This document shows, one piece after another, positions 5,800-5,887 of a DNA stretch of 5,887 bases. The DNA lies in the NCBI GenBank assembly GCA_002433485.1, contig DJIF01000115.1, positions 1,239 to 7,125 of the forward strand, given 5' to 3'. Numbering within the stretch: position 1 is the first letter of the stretch; every line of letters starts with the position of its first letter. The notes beneath the pieces are model-generated. The model did not search any database and was not told the DNA's origin. It saw only the letters and a list, made by a program, of their open reading frames with translations. A program made the translations under genes and the position numbers. This DNA comes from Deltaproteobacteria bacterium UBA6601. GTDB lineage: Bacteria; Myxococcota_A; UBA796; UBA9615.

Positions 5800-5887
5800 A
5801 TGTCGTTCCCGCAATCTCTGAGCGTCTTCCTGTCTGCTGTGGCAGCTGCAAGCCTGGTGGCCTGCGTCGGCAGTGTCGACATTGCCG
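5800..5887 (+). CDS. N-terminal fragment of a lipoprotein (runs off the window)
   Basis: Only 29 codons are visible. GAGAGG (5786-5791) sits 8 nt before the ATG, so the start is convincing. The sequence has a hydrophobic stretch (7-20) ending in the lipobox LVAC, which would be cut before Cys22 and lipidated. Val at the position after the cysteine argues against inner-membrane retention, so the outer membrane is the likely place. The n-region MSFPQS carries no lysine or arginine, which is unusual for a lipoprotein signal. It lies 40 bp after the putative regulator with no terminator seen, so the two are probably co-transcribed. The mature function cannot be told. Confidence 0.75.
   Translation, partial: MSFPQSLSVFLSAVAAASLVACVGSVDIA

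Overview
The window is GC-rich bacterial DNA carrying six protein-coding genes: five complete and one cut off by the right edge. There is no RNA gene, insertion sequence or CRISPR array that I can support. Gene style suggests a Proteobacterium, most likely a high-GC gammaproteobacterium: Shine-Dalgarno-led ATG starts, a COG2945-type hydrolase and a lipobox-bearing lipoprotein signal. This is inferred from gene content and was not tested by any search.

Left half (1-2215, minus strand): glmS, the glucosamine-6-phosphate synthase that opens the UDP-GlcNAc pathway, is complete. A 93-residue unknown protein with a helix-turn-helix-like C-terminus lies 28 bp upstream of it on the same strand, so the two look like one operon read leftward. 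The intergenic region at 2216-2370 is divergent and holds a clear two-part inverted repeat (2280-2313) that overlaps a weak candidate promoter for the leftward operon.

Centre (2371-4663, plus strand): a polytopic membrane protein of the GT39/PMT_2 glycosyltransferase type is followed 22 bp later by a small alpha/beta hydrolase with a complete Ser-Asp-His triad. They are probably co-transcribed. The glycosyltransferase probably moves a sugar from a lipid carrier at the outer face of the inner membrane. The hydrolase has no known substrate.

Right part (4664-5887, plus strand): a 298-bp non-coding stretch holds a perfect TGACAT-CC-ATGTCA palindrome, a near-consensus sigma-54 promoter with one core mismatch, and a short hairpin just before a strong ribosome binding site. 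It leads into a 265-residue unknown protein that looks like two consecutive winged-helix/HTH domains plus a C-terminal helical region. A lipoprotein gene begins 40 bp after it and runs off the window. A putative DNA-binding protein followed by a lipoprotein, with an elaborate leader, is the most interesting part of the window. Nothing here amounts to a proven new system.
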